From: an uncultured Lachnospiraceae bacterium
GTDB taxonomy: Bacteria; Bacillota; Clostridia; Lachnospirales; Lachnospiraceae
Reading direction: 5' to 3'
Assembly (NCBI GenBank): GCA_947628955.1
Contig: CANRBX010000020.1
Coordinates: 1 to 43,309, forward strand
DNA length: 43,309 nt
Position 1 is the stretch's first letter. The number at the start of each line of letters is the position of its first letter. Shown one piece after another: positions 8,682-17,781 of the stretch. The notes below the pieces were generated by a model. That model made no database searches, was not told the DNA's origin, and saw nothing but the letters and a program-made list of their open reading frames with translations. The position numbers and the translations under genes were made by a program.

Positions 8682-9908
8682 TCATCTGCGCAGCGACTTC
8701 ACGGCTGAGGCCGTCCCCTTTGTCACAGCTCCCGAGCTGCTCTTCGCATACGGGACGATTTTGTAGGAATACTGCTTTCCTTTTTTCACGGACGTATCTG
8801 TCCACGACAGGGACGAGGTCGTCTTCACTTTCCTGTAGCTGCTCTCTCCCGACGCCTTGCGGTACACATAATAGCCGCCGGCGCCTTCCGCCTTTTTCCA
8901 CTTGAGCGCGATGCCCGCGGCCCCGCTCTTTATGGAGGATATGGAGGTCTTTCCCACCGCCGGGGCAGCGCTTCCGTTGCCGAGGATGTTCTGATATCTT
9001 GTTTTTTTCAGCTCGCTGATCAGTCTGTCATACTGATTCTGGAAGATGCCGATCCCAGTGCCCTTCCCTCTGCTGTCGAGAATATAAAAATACTCTCCGA
9101 TCTCCGTCCTGTACCCGCTCTTCGCCAGCAGCTCGCCCAGCTGCTTCAGCCGTTTCTCAAACAGCCGGATCTGCGCCGCAAAATTTTTTTCGATGGTCTG
9201 GTACGCCTTCAGGAACTCTGCATTTCCCATGATCCCGTCATAGACGGAGCGGTTGTTCTGCTTCGCGTATACGAGATACTGCAGGATAAAATATTTGAAC
9301 TCCGCGTAGGCCAGGCGGTCATTTGCACACATGTTCACAAAATTCTGCCACTGCTTTACCGTCGCCTTGCTCGACTTGTAATAATCGTACAGAGACAGCT
9401 GGGCGTGCATCCCCCAGTAGTACGCGGTAAATTCGTTCAAAAGCCCGTACACTCCCTGTACGTCCGAGGCCATGTTCGCATCCGGCTGGCCGACATAGAC
9501 GGACCAGCGCTGCGTGCGGAGACTGGCCGGGACCGTCGAGGCCATCCGCTTGCTGGGGAACACGGCCGTGATCGGGACGCGCACCGTCTTCTGGTTTCCG
9601 ATATAGATGTCCTCCGTATTCCAGGGCGCATTCATATAGCTGTACTCATGGAACTCCTCGTGCACCCCCACATCGATCGAGTCCACGATCTCCTGGCTGT
9701 TCATCCACCACATCAGAAGCCCGTCGTCGCTGCCGGAGGTCGCCTTCAGAATGTACGCGCTGTCTGTATCGTAGGCATTCATCAGAGAAAAGATATTCTT
9801 CCTGTTGATCGCGGCATTCATCTTCGGAACGGCCGCAGACACAGTCTGGCCCGCCAGCACCAGCAGAACAAGCCAGAGGCTGATCAGTCTTGATAATTTT
9901 CTGCGCAT
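8682..9908 (-). CDS. Secreted protein with HEXXH motif and C-terminal Fn3 domain
   Basis: 408 residues. A signal peptide (MRRK, then a hydrophobic core to about 25, AxA-like site before AVPKM) exports it. HEEFH at 83-87 matches the HEXXH zinc-protease motif, and NEFTAYYWG at 158-166 could supply the third ligand E159, as in gluzincin peptidases. An aromatic-rich helical middle follows, then a fibronectin type III domain at about 321-405 (WKKAEGAGGYYVYRK, SYKIVPY). I recognise no named family. The zinc-peptidase reading is inference from the motif and its spacing; the exported Fn3 architecture is visible. Nothing nearby shows its substrate. GGAGGAG precedes the ATG. Confidence 0.85.
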   Translation of the reverse strand: MRRKLSRLISLWLVLLVLAGQTVSAAVPKMNAAINRKNIFSLMNAYDTDSAYILKATSGSDDGLLMWWMNSQEIVDSIDVGVHEEFHEYSYMNAPWNTEDIYIGNQKTVRVPITAVFPSKRMASTVPASLRTQRWSVYVGQPDANMASDVQGVYGLLNEFTAYYWGMHAQLSLYDYYKSSKATVKQWQNFVNMCANDRLAYAEFKYFILQYLVYAKQNNRSVYDGIMGNAEFLKAYQTIEKNFAAQIRLFEKRLKQLGELLAKSGYRTEIGEYFYILDSRGKGTGIGIFQNQYDRLISELKKTRYQNILGNGSAAPAVGKTSISSIKSGAAGIALKWKKAEGAGGYYVYRKASGESSYRKVKTTSSLSWTDTSVKKGKQYSYKIVPYAKSSSGAVTKGTASAVKSLRR

Positions 9909-9960
9909 TTTCTTTCAACTCCTCCGTGCAGGGAACCAGATGCCCCGCCTCACAGTCTGA

Positions 9961-9981
9961 CGGCCGGAACCAGTCCGGCCG
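9961..9981 (-). terminator. Hairpin after ackA
   Basis: Perfect 8-bp inverted repeat CGGCCGGA/TCCGGCCG with a 5-nt loop, 33 bp after the ackA stop on the minus strand. No U-run follows, so termination would be inefficient or of another type. Confidence 0.4.
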
Positions 9982-10014
9982 CCGCTTATTTCATATGATA
10001 CTTTTGATCCGTTC

Positions 10015-11205
10015 TCAGACGAGCGCCACCGTCTCGCGGCAGATCGCAAGCTCCTCGTTCGTCGGGATCACCGCAACCTTCACCCTGGAATCCGGTGTGG
10101 AGATCACGCAGTCGTCGCCGCGCTTCTTGTTGGCCTCCGCGTCCAGCGTGATGCCGAGATAGCCGAGATAGCCGACCACCTTCTCGCGCACGAGCGGAGC
10201 GTTCTCGCCGATGCCCGCCGTAAACGCGATCGCGTCCACGCCGTTCATCGCCGCCACATAGGCGCCGATATATTTTGCCACACGGTAGCTGAACACGTCG
10301 ATCGCATTCTCCGCCAGCTTATTGCCGGAATTCATGCCGTTTTCCAGATCGCGGAAGTCGCTGGAAAGGCCGCCGGAGATGCCGAGCACGCCGGACTTCT
10401 TGTTCAGGACGTTCATAACGCCCGCAATGTCCAGATTCTCTTTCTTCGCGATAAACTCCATGATCGCCGGGTCGATGTCGCCGGAGCGCGTGCCCATCAC
10501 GAGTCCCTCGAGCGGCGTCAGTCCCATGGAGGTGTCCACACATTTGCCGTTTACGACCGCGGAGATCGACGCGCCGTTGCCGAGGTGCGCAACGATCACC
10601 TTGCTGTTGTCCGCATCCAGGCCGAGGAATTCAGTCATGTGCTTCGATACGAAGCTGTGGCTGGTGCCGTGGAAGCCGTAGCGTCTCACCTTGTATTTCT
10701 CATAGTATTCATACGGAAGCCCGTACAGATACGCCTTCTCCGGCATCGTCTGGTGGAACGCTGTGTCAAACACACCCACCATCGGCACGCCCGGCATCAG
10801 CTCTGCGCACGCATGGATGCCGATCAGGTTCGCCGGATTGTGCAGGGGCGCCAGATCGTTGCACTCCTCGATCGCAGCGATCACCTCGTCATTGATCACG
10901 ACGGAGGACGCAAACTTCTCGCCGCCGTGCACGACTCTGTGGCCTACCGCACTGACATCCGCGAGGCTCTTGATCGCGCCGGTCTTCTCATTTACAAGAG
11001 CGTCCAGGACCATCTGGATCGCCTCTTTGTGGGTGGGCATCGGGGCGTCCGTGATCTCCTTGTCACAGCCGGCCTTCTGGTATGTCAGCCTGCCGTCGAT
11101 GCCGATGCGCTCACACAGCCCCTTCGCGAGCACTTCCTCAGACTCGGAATTGATCAGCTGATATTTCAGGGATGAGCTCCCGCAGTTGATTACTAATACA
11201 TTCAT
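10015..11205 (-). CDS. ackA: Acetate kinase
   Basis: Acetyl-phosphate + ADP to acetate + ATP, the energy-yielding end of acetate fermentation. 396 residues, usual length. Visible motifs are NCGSSSLKYQL at the N-terminus, RYGFHGTSH, GNGASI and a late GIGENA. It lies 24 bp downstream of pta, with GGAGGAAG before the ATG. Confidence 0.98.
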   Translation of the reverse strand: MNVLVINCGSSSLKYQLINSESEEVLAKGLCERIGIDGRLTYQKAGCDKEITDAPMPTHKEAIQMVLDALVNEKTGAIKSLADVSAVGHRVVHGGEKFASSVVINDEVIAAIEECNDLAPLHNPANLIGIHACAELMPGVPMVGVFDTAFHQTMPEKAYLYGLPYEYYEKYKVRRYGFHGTSHSFVSKHMTEFLGLDADNSKVIVAHLGNGASISAVVNGKCVDTSMGLTPLEGLVMGTRSGDIDPAIMEFIAKKENLDIAGVMNVLNKKSGVLGISGGLSSDFRDLENGMNSGNKLAENAIDVFSYRVAKYIGAYVAAMNGVDAIAFTAGIGENAPLVREKVVGYLGYLGITLDAEANKKRGDDCVISTPDSRVKVAVIPTNEELAICRETVALV

Positions 11206-11229
11206 CTCTGTCTTCCTCCACTTTCTCTC

Positions 11230-12231
11230 TTATTTGCCTGCCGCCTGGCACTGAACCGCCGTGATCGCCACAACGCCGACGATGTCGTCCGCAGAGCATC
11301 CTCTGGACAGGTCGTTCACCGGCGCTGCGATTCCCTGTGTGACCGGGCCGTACGCCTCGGCCTTGCCGAGTCTCTGGACAAGCTTATAGCCGATGTTGCC
11401 CGCGTCAAGGTTCGGGAAGATCAGGACGTTCGCCTTGCCTGCGACGTCGCTGTTCGGGGCCTTGGACGCGCCCACGCTCGGAACGATCGCCGCGTCAAGC
11501 TGCATCTCGCCGTCGAGCTTCAGGTCCGGATACTGCTCCTTCGCGATCTTCACGGCCTCTGTCACCTTGTCCACCAGCGCGTGCTTCGCACTGCCCATCG
11601 TGGAGTGGGACAGCATGGCGACCCTTGCCTCTTCGCCCACAAGGAGCTCGAAGGACTCTGCGGAGGATGCCGCGATCGCCGCGAGCTCTTCCGGATTCGG
11701 ATCCTGCACCAGGCCGGAATCCGCAAACACAAACGCACCGTTTGCACCGTACTCACAGTCCGGAACGACCATCAGGAAAAATGCGGAGACAAGCTTTGTG
11801 CCCGGCTTTGTCTTCAGGATCTGCAGGCACGGACGGAGCGTGTCGGCCGTAGAATGGCAGGCGCCGGATACCATGCCGTCCGCGTCGCCCATCTTTACCA
11901 TCATGACGCCGTAGTACAGATACTGGTTCAGAAGGATCTCCTTCGCCTGCTCCGGAGTCATGCCCTTCTTGGAGCGCAGCTCCACAAGCTTGTCAATGTA
12001 AGCCGGCGTCTTTTCGCTCTTCGCCGGGTCAACGACAGCCGCGCCCGAGATATCCAGGCCCTCGCTGCCCTTCTTCACAGCTTCCTCGCTGCCGACCAGA
12101 ACGATGTTCGCAATGCCCTCAGCGAGGATCTTCGCCGCGGCCTCATATGTTCTCCGGTCCTCAGTTTCCGGAAGTACGATCGTCTTTTTGTCTGCCTTTG
12201 CTTTTTCTTTGAGAATGTCAATAAATGCCAT
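11230..12231 (-). CDS. pta: Phosphate acetyltransferase
   Basis: Acetyl-CoA + phosphate to acetyl-phosphate + CoA. 333 residues, the short single-domain clostridial form without the N-terminal regulatory part of E. coli Pta. It starts MAFIDILKEKAKADKKTIVLPE; SHSTMGSAKH and PNLDAGNIGYKL are characteristic. AAAGGAG precedes the ATG and a good promoter lies upstream. First gene of pta-ackA, divergent from tmcAL. Confidence 0.97.
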   Translation of the reverse strand: MAFIDILKEKAKADKKTIVLPETEDRRTYEAAAKILAEGIANIVLVGSEEAVKKGSEGLDISGAAVVDPAKSEKTPAYIDKLVELRSKKGMTPEQAKEILLNQYLYYGVMMVKMGDADGMVSGACHSTADTLRPCLQILKTKPGTKLVSAFFLMVVPDCEYGANGAFVFADSGLVQDPNPEELAAIAASSAESFELLVGEEARVAMLSHSTMGSAKHALVDKVTEAVKIAKEQYPDLKLDGEMQLDAAIVPSVGASKAPNSDVAGKANVLIFPNLDAGNIGYKLVQRLGKAEAYGPVTQGIAAPVNDLSRGCSADDIVGVVAITAVQCQAAGK

Positions 12232-12272
12232 GACCCATGGACTCCTTTCAGATAAGTATTTGCTTTGGTACG

Positions 12273-12301
12273 ATTATACTCCAAATTCTTACAGCGGACA
12301 A
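12273..12301 (-). promoter_or_regulatory. Promoter of pta-ackA
   Basis: Minus strand: -35 TTGTCC (12296-12301), 17-bp spacer, -10 TATAAT (12273-12278), about 40 bp before pta. It lies back to back with the tmcAL promoter, the -35 elements being separated by 13 bp. Confidence 0.75.
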
Positions 12302-12314
12302 GATAAAATTTGCG

Positions 12315-12343
12315 TTGCGCCGGGCTTTTTTGTCTGATAAAAT
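12315..12343 (+). promoter_or_regulatory. Probable promoter of tmcAL
   Basis: Plus strand: -35 TTGCGC (12315-12320), 17-bp spacer, -10 TAAAAT (12338-12343), 47 bp before the tmcAL ATG. The -35 matches consensus only in part. Confidence 0.55.
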
Positions 12344-12390
12344 AGGCAGAAATACGGTATTTCATTTCATCGGCAGGCAGAGGGAAAACT

Positions 12391-13671
12391 ATGCGCACGG
12401 TCGGCATCATCGCGGAGTACAATCCGTTTCACACAGGTCACGCTTACCATATCAGAAAGGCAAAAGAATTATCCGGGGCAGATTACGCAGTCGTCGTGAT
12501 GAGCCCCGACTTTGTGCAGCGCGGCGAACCGGCCGTCTTCGACAAGTACACCCGCGCACAGATGGCGCTTCTGAACGGGGCGGATCTCGTCCTTGAGCTC
12601 CCCGTCTGCTATGCCTGCGCAAGCGCGGAATATTTTGCGCAGGGCGCCGTCTCGCTGCTCGACCGCCTCGGCGCGGCGGATGCGCTCTGCTTCGGCGCGG
12701 AGGATCCGGATCCCGCGATGTTCCGAAAGGCCGCCCGTGTGCTTTCCGGAGAGTCCGGCGACTACGCCTGCCATCTGCGCAGGCTGCTGAAGCAGGGAAT
12801 GACCTGGCCCCAGGCGCGCTCAGCCGCGCTCCGGCTCTGCTCGGACGGCGGTTCCGGGCCGGATACCGCCGCGGATGCGTCCGGAACTGATGCCGGCGGA
12901 CGGAAAAGCCTCTCCGACTTTCTCTCAGCGCCAAACAACATTCTCGGCACGGAGTACTGCCGGGCGCTTCTGAACTGCAAAAGCCGCATCGAGCCGCTTC
13001 CCGTCCGGCGAAAGGGCGCGTCCTATGACAGTCTCTCCCTGAGCGAGACGTTCTGTTCCGCGTCCGCTCTCCGCAGGGGTATCTGCGAGCGCGCGGCAGA
13101 CAGCGCCCTCCTGCGCTTTGTCCCGGAAAACTGCAGAGATCTCTTCTGCCGTTCCTTAGATGCTGCCGTGACGCCAGAAGAGCTCCTGCCGTTCCTCATG
13201 CAGAAGCTCCTCCCGGACTGTTCTTATTCTTCTATCCTCGATATCTCTCCCGATCTGTCTGACCGCATCCGCAGCCTGCGCTTCGCGTGCATCGGCAGGA
13301 CATACCGGGAAATCGTCTCTCTTCTGAAAACCAGACAGCTGACCGAGTCCCGCATCCGCCGGGCCCTGCTGCACCTGATCCTGGATATCCGCACCGCGGA
13401 TCTCGAAGCCTTCCGCGCTGACGGCTCCGTTTACTATGCCAGAGCGCTCGGTTTTCGCCGGGACGCCTCCCCGCTCCTGCACAGGATCAAAAACTGCTCT
13501 TCTGTTCCGCTTCTCACAAAGCCTGCCCGCGCATCCGCCCTCCCGGACGGTCCCGCCGCAAGGATGTGGCAGCTGGACCTGTACGCCTCGCACCTGTACC
13601 GCGGCATCCTGGCAAACCGGACGCACACCGCCTTCCGCACAGAATACGAGATCACTCCGCTGATCCTTTAG
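12391..13671 (+). CDS. tmcAL: tRNA(Met) cytidine acetate ligase TmcAL
   Basis: Family of B. subtilis YlbM/TmcAL, which activates acetate with ATP to acetyl-AMP and makes N4-acetylcytidine at the wobble base of elongator tRNA-Met. 426 residues. The nucleotidyltransferase motif HTGH is at 14-17, in GIIAEYNPFHTGH; RGEPAVFDKY and PNNILGTEY (181-189) are family hallmarks. Residues about 151-172 are a low-complexity Gly/Asp/Ala stretch that looks like an insertion before PNNILG. It is transcribed away from pta-ackA, whose product acetate is its substrate. Confidence 0.93.
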   Translation: MRTVGIIAEYNPFHTGHAYHIRKAKELSGADYAVVVMSPDFVQRGEPAVFDKYTRAQMALLNGADLVLELPVCYACASAEYFAQGAVSLLDRLGAADALCFGAEDPDPAMFRKAARVLSGESGDYACHLRRLLKQGMTWPQARSAALRLCSDGGSGPDTAADASGTDAGGRKSLSDFLSAPNNILGTEYCRALLNCKSRIEPLPVRRKGASYDSLSLSETFCSASALRRGICERAADSALLRFVPENCRDLFCRSLDAAVTPEELLPFLMQKLLPDCSYSSILDISPDLSDRIRSLRFACIGRTYREIVSLLKTRQLTESRIRRALLHLILDIRTADLEAFRADGSVYYARALGFRRDASPLLHRIKNCSSVPLLTKPARASALPDGPAARMWQLDLYASHLYRGILANRTHTAFRTEYEITPLIL

Positions 13672-13687
13672 CAGACCTGATGGCGGA

Positions 13688-14887
13688 TCATTCAAACGGC
13701 TTCATCTCTCCCGTATCGGCGTCATAATACATATCGCCGGAAGCATCCCCGATCTCTTCCTCAGGCTGGGCCTCTGTCTGGGCCTGCGTCTGCGCTTCCG
13801 TCTGAGGCTGTGTCTGGGCCTCTGTCTGAGCCTCCGTCTGCGCTTCTGTCTGAGCCTCCGTCTGTGCTTCTGTCTGAGGCTGCGTCTGCGCCTCTGTCTG
13901 TGCTTCCGTCTGAGGCTGTGTCTGGGCTTCCGTCTGCGCCTCTGTCTGAGGCTGCGTCTGTGCCTCCGTCTGCGGCTGTGCCGGGGCCTGCGTCTGCGGC
14001 TGTGCCGGAGCCTGATCATAGCTCGGGGCGGCCGTCACTGATCCGGAGGAATCACTGCTTTCCTCATAGTATTCTTCCTCAGCCTCGGCCTCCGCTTCCA
14101 TGGCGGCTTCCGCCTCCAGTCTCGCCTGCTCCTCCTCGAGGGTCTCGCCCTCCCGGTAATAAGTCTTATACTCAATATAATTTACATTGACATAGCCATA
14201 GACATCGCCGCCCAGCGCAACCTTCACCCAGTCGCCCTCTATGGCTACTGCCTCGATCTCCTCGCCCTCATACGCGACGCTGATCACCTCGGACGAATCG
14301 TCCGGCAGCGCGCGCACATTCAGCTCGTATGCAAAAACCTTTGCCACATTGTATGCGGTCTCCTCGGCGATGGCCTTCGCCTCGTCGCCCTCCGCAAAGA
14401 ATTCCTTCTTCACAAAGCCGACGGCATTGCCGGTCTGGATCTCAAACCATTCCCCGTCCTCGCTCAGGATCGTCGCCATGCAGCGGTCGTAGATCTTGCC
14501 GACGACATCGCTGTCCGTCCCCGGGCCCTTGCGGATATTGATAAAATCCTCGCACAGGGCAAAGATCATCTCGCCCCTTCTGGCCTCCGCGGCAGACGTC
14601 TCAGGCTGCGTTTCCGGCACGGCTTCCGTCTCCGACTCCGGTGGCGCGGCCGTCTCCGATTCCGGCACTGCAGGTGCCTCTGTCTCCGCTACCGCAGCTG
14701 TCTCTGACTCCGGCGCTGCAGGCGCTTCTGTCTCCGGCGCCGGTGCCGTCTCCGGCACAGCAGCTTCCGTGTTGTCCAGAATAACAATATTTTCCTCCGC
14801 AGCCGCCGCAACAAGCCCTGACGCACCCACAGTCAGAACTCCGGCAGCTATACAGCATACCGCCGCTCTCAGCATTCCCTTTCTCAT
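13688..14887 (-). CDS. Secreted SH3-domain protein with Gln/Thr/Glu-rich repeat tail
   Basis: 399 residues. Signal peptide to about 30; an Ala/Pro/Glu/Thr linker (about 40-100) with ETEAP-like repeats; two bacterial SH3 domains at about 105-165 (INIRKGPGTDSDVVG) and 183-240 (LNVRALPDDSSEV); an acidic Glu/Ala helix at 250-275; then a repeat tail of TEAQ and TQPQ units (292-375). SH3 domains of this type usually bind peptidoglycan, so a cell-wall location is likely. No LPXTG sorting signal is present. It converges with tmcAL (16-bp gap) and has its own strong promoter. Confidence 0.88.
   Translation of the reverse strand: MRKGMLRAAVCCIAAGVLTVGASGLVAAAAEENIVILDNTEAAVPETAPAPETEAPAAPESETAAVAETEAPAVPESETAAPPESETEAVPETQPETSAAEARRGEMIFALCEDFINIRKGPGTDSDVVGKIYDRCMATILSEDGEWFEIQTGNAVGFVKKEFFAEGDEAKAIAEETAYNVAKVFAYELNVRALPDDSSEVISVAYEGEEIEAVAIEGDWVKVALGGDVYGYVNVNYIEYKTYYREGETLEEEQARLEAEAAMEAEAEAEEEYYEESSDSSGSVTAAPSYDQAPAQPQTQAPAQPQTEAQTQPQTEAQTEAQTQPQTEAQTEAQTQPQTEAQTEAQTEAQTEAQTEAQTQPQTEAQTQAQTEAQPEEEIGDASGDMYYDADTGEMKPFE
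13763..14014 (-). repeat. In-frame short tandem repeats coding the Q/T/E tail
   Basis: About 250 bp of 12-bp units coding TEAQ with interspersed TQPQ (residues 292-375 of the SH3 protein). Units differ at synonymous third positions (for example GCC and GCT), so the array is not a very recent expansion, but the length may vary between strains. Confidence 0.9.
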
Positions 14888-14952
14888 TTATACTTCCTCC
14901 ATACTGCTAATTCCTGTCTATTGATTACAGATAATTTACAAATTATAACAGA

Positions 14953-14981
14953 ATCATAACAAACATGAGGTTCATTGTCAA
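14953..14981 (-). promoter_or_regulatory. Promoter of the SH3-domain protein gene
   Basis: Minus strand: -35 TTGACA (14976-14981), 17-bp spacer, -10 TATGAT (14953-14958), about 65 bp before the ATG. Confidence 0.85.
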
Positions 14982-15062
14982 TTCAATAAAGCAACTTTCC
15001 AATTTTTTAATATTTGTGAGTCTGGCGTGAGACCGGGTCAGAAGGCATCGTCCTCCTTCTCC

Positions 15063-16427
15063 TCAGTTTCGGAAGCTGTGGATCGGCGCCGGGATCCTGC
15101 CTCTCCGGCTCACAAACGCATCGCAGGAAAACGGATTCACCGGCATGACCGGCGCATAGCCGAGCAGCCCGCCGAATTCCACCTTCTCCCCGACTCCCTT
15201 GCCGATAACCGGGATCAGGCGCACAGCGGTCGTCTTCTGGTTCACCATGCCGATCGCCATCTCGTCCGCAATGATGCCGGAGATCGTCGAGGCCTTTGTG
15301 TCTCCCGGGATCGCGATCATGTCAAGCCCGACCGAGCAGACACACGTCATGGCCTCCAGCTTTTCAAGCGTGAGCGCGCCCGCGCGCACCGCGTCGATCA
15401 TTCCCTGGTCCTCGCTGACCGGGATAAACGCCCCGCTCAGGCCGCCCACATAGGAGGACGCCATCACTCCGCCTTTTTTCACCTGATCGTTCAAAAGCGC
15501 CAGCGCGGCCGTGCTCCCCGGAGCGCCCGCATGCTCAAGGCCGATCTCGCAGAGGATATCCGCCACGCTGTCTCCGACCGCGGGCGTCGGCGCGAGCGAC
15601 AGATCGATGATGCCAAACGGGATCCCCAGCCGTCTCGACGCCTCCTGCGCGACAAGCTGCCCGACCCTCGTCACCTTGAACGCCGTCTTTTTGATCGTCT
15701 CGCACAGTGTCTCAAAATCCGCGCCGCGCACCTCCGCGAGCGCATGCTTTACCACTCCCGGGCCGCTGACGCCGACATTGATCACCGCGTCCGCCTCCGT
15801 GACGCCGTGAAACGCGCCGGCCATGAACGGGTTGTCGTCCGGGGCATTGCAGAATACCACAAGCTTCGCGCAGCCGAGGGAATCCTGGTCCTTTGTCAGC
15901 CTGGCCGTCTCAAGGATCACCTCTCCGAGCAGGCGCACCGCGTCCATGTCGATGCCGCATTTCGTAGAGCCGACATTCACCGAGCTGCAGACGCGCTCCG
16001 TCCGCGCAAGCGCCTCCGGGATGGAGCGGATCAGATACTCGTCCGCCTTTGTCATCCCCTTCGAGACCAGGGCAGAGTAACCGCCAAGGAAATTAACGCC
16101 GACCTCACGGGCAGCCCGGTCCAGCGTCTCCGCGATCGACACAAAATCCTCGGAAGATCTGCAGGCGCTGCCCCCGACAAGCGCGGCCGGCGTCACCGAG
16201 ATCCGTTTGTTGACGATCGGGACGCCATACTCCTTTTCAATCTCTTCTCCTGTCTCCACAAGCCGGCTCGCCGTCGCCGTGATCTTGCGGTAAATATTTT
16301 CATTAAGCGTATTCAGATCATCCGTCACGCAGTCCAGAAGGCTGATGCCCATCGTAATGGTCCGGACATCCAGGTTCTCCTGCGTGATCATTTTATTCGT
16401 CTCATTTACTTCAAACAGATTTATCAT
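15063..16427 (-). CDS. PFL family protein (UPF0210/DUF711)
   Basis: 454 residues, full length for UPF0210. Proteins of this family resemble pyruvate formate-lyase-like folds in structure but have no agreed function. Characteristic segments are [41 protein letters not shown] and [11 protein letters not shown]. The C-terminus ([18 protein letters not shown]) matches the usual family end. It sits directly downstream of an ACT-domain gene, its standard partner in Firmicutes. Confidence 0.93.
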   Translation of the reverse strand: MINLFEVNETNKMITQENLDVRTITMGISLLDCVTDDLNTLNENIYRKITATASRLVETGEEIEKEYGVPIVNKRISVTPAALVGGSACRSSEDFVSIAETLDRAAREVGVNFLGGYSALVSKGMTKADEYLIRSIPEALARTERVCSSVNVGSTKCGIDMDAVRLLGEVILETARLTKDQDSLGCAKLVVFCNAPDDNPFMAGAFHGVTEADAVINVGVSGPGVVKHALAEVRGADFETLCETIKKTAFKVTRVGQLVAQEASRRLGIPFGIIDLSLAPTPAVGDSVADILCEIGLEHAGAPGSTAALALLNDQVKKGGVMASSYVGGLSGAFIPVSEDQGMIDAVRAGALTLEKLEAMTCVCSVGLDMIAIPGDTKASTISGIIADEMAIGMVNQKTTAVRLIPVIGKGVGEKVEFGGLLGYAPVMPVNPFSCDAFVSRRGRIPAPIHSFRN

Positions 16428-16443
16428 ATTCTCTCCTTGCGCC

Positions 16444-16466
16444 CGGCAGCCTTACAGGGGCTGCCG
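16444..16466 (-). other. Intergenic hairpin between the ACT-domain gene and UPF0210
   Basis: Perfect 8-bp stem CGGCAGCC/GGCTGCCG with a 7-nt loop, just upstream of the UPF0210 start and without a U-run. It may shape the relative expression of the two genes. Confidence 0.5.
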
Positions 16467-16513
16467 TGATCCCCTGTTCTGGAAACGGCTTCTCCGCCCA
16501 CGGGGACTGGTCT

Positions 16514-16786
16514 TCAGATACGGTGCATCATGTTGAAGATGTCCTCATGCTGGCAGCGGATCACCACGCCGATCTCCTGTCCGACCGCTTCAAGCTCCTC
16601 CGCGATCTGCGCGCCGCTCTTTGGAGACTGCGTCGCATCCGCGATCATCATCATATTGAAGAATCCCTGTACGATCGTCTGCGAGATGTCAAGAATGTTC
16701 ACATTGTTCTCTGCCAGGTACGTGCACACCTTCGCGATGATCCCGACCGTATCTTTTCCCACCACTGTAATAATCGTCTTTTTCAT
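16514..16786 (-). CDS. ACT domain-containing protein (UPF0237)
   Basis: 90 residues forming a complete two-ACT-repeat-sized regulatory protein: MKKTIITVVGKDTVGIIAKV at the start, then NNVNILDISQTIVQGFF. ACT domains bind small ligands, often amino acids; the ligand of this family is unknown. The ATG at 16786 follows AAGGAAAGGACAGGG. A longer in-frame reading to 16987 runs through the spacer after walJ and is rejected. It pairs with the downstream UPF0210 gene. Confidence 0.92.
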   Translation of the reverse strand: MKKTIITVVGKDTVGIIAKVCTYLAENNVNILDISQTIVQGFFNMMMIADATQSPKSGAQIAEELEAVGQEIGVVIRCQHEDIFNMMHRI

Positions 16787-16983
16787 TTCCCTGTCCTTTC
16801 CTTCCCGCCGTCTCATCCGCCGGAACTTTAGCAGAACACGCGGCCGCACAGCTTTACACACCGGCATTTCCCATGCGGCCGCCGCCCACATCTGCAAACT
16901 GTCACGCGGTAAATCGGCCGCACTGGCCTGCCGCGGCCTGCGTCCCAGGTCCGAAACTCCCGGCCTCTGCAGGCTGCAGGCCG
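16787..16983 (-). other. Spacer with a degenerate copy of the walJ 3' end
   Basis: 197 bp without a convincing gene. On the minus strand the last codons and stop of walJ (TCACCGTGTGACGGCCTGCA) recur about 90 bp downstream as TTACCGCGTGACAGTTTGCA, roughly 16 of 21 positions identical. Several GCGGCC-rich palindromes fill the rest. Confidence 0.4.
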
Positions 16984-17781
16984 TCACACGGTGACCGGCT
17001 GCGTCGGCACGTCGCGCTTCGCGATCTCGATCCGGAAATCTCCGGCCTTGTACGGGTTGTCCCCCATCGTGATCTCCGCGCTCACCGTCGCCAGCGCAAG
17101 CGCCTCATAATTATTTTCTTTGCTCAGATGCCCGAGCATGACCGCCTGCATCCGGTCGCTCAGGATCTCCCCGAGCAGCCTTCCCGCATGCTCGTTTGAG
17201 AGGTGTCCCCTGCTGCTTAAAATCCTCTGTTTCAGATAATAAGGATATGTACCGACCTGAAGCATGTTCCGGTCGTGATTCGACTCGATCAGCACAGCGT
17301 CCAGGTCCTTCAGATTCTCTACGATATAGTCGTCATAGCATCCCAGGTCCGTCGCGACCGCCACAGACTTCCCGCCGCAGAAAAAGCGGTACGCCACCGG
17401 CTCCGCCGCGTCGTGCGACACGCGGAAGGGGTGGATCTCCAGATCCCTGATCGTAAAGTTCCGGTCCGGCGTGATCTCACAGAAAAGTCCCTCGTCGATC
17501 GGCCCTGACGGCTGCTGCGCCTTCAGCGCCCGGATCGTACCCGCCGATGAATAGATCGGGATCCCGTACTTTCTGGAGAGAACGCCAAGGCCCTTGATGT
17601 GGTCGGAGTGCTCATGTGTGATCAGGATCGCGTCGAGCTCCCGCGGCGCACGATCGATCTCCCTCAGCCCGGCCTCCACGCGTTTTCCGCTGATCCCTGC
17701 GTCGATGAGCACACTGGCGCGCTCCGTCCCCACAAAGATGCAGTTACCGCTGCTGCCGCTGGCAATGCTGTAAAAATCCAT
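16984..17781 (-). CDS. walJ: MBL-fold metallohydrolase, WalJ/YycJ family
   Basis: 265 residues. The metallo-beta-lactamase signature THEHSDH is at 55-61; SGSSGNC near the N-terminus, a further metal histidine in FRVSHDA, and GHLSNEH complete the fold. B. subtilis YycJ/WalJ has been tied to cell-wall and DNA-repair phenotypes, and related proteins act as nucleases or phosphodiesterases; the substrate here is unproven. Unlike typical walJ it is not in a walRK cluster but overlaps coaE by 38 bp, next to polA, which favours a DNA-related role. Confidence 0.85.
   Translation of the reverse strand: MDFYSIASGSSGNCIFVGTERASVLIDAGISGKRVEAGLREIDRAPRELDAILITHEHSDHIKGLGVLSRKYGIPIYSSAGTIRALKAQQPSGPIDEGLFCEITPDRNFTIRDLEIHPFRVSHDAAEPVAYRFFCGGKSVAVATDLGCYDDYIVENLKDLDAVLIESNHDRNMLQVGTYPYYLKQRILSSRGHLSNEHAGRLLGEILSDRMQAVMLGHLSKENNYEALALATVSAEITMGDNPYKAGDFRIEIAKRDVPTQPVTV

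Noticed and set aside
15027-16469. 480-codon plus-strand frame opposite the UPF0210 gene
   Set aside because: Antisense shadow: His/Arg/Asp-rich composition and no family resemblance, while the minus strand codes a clear known protein.
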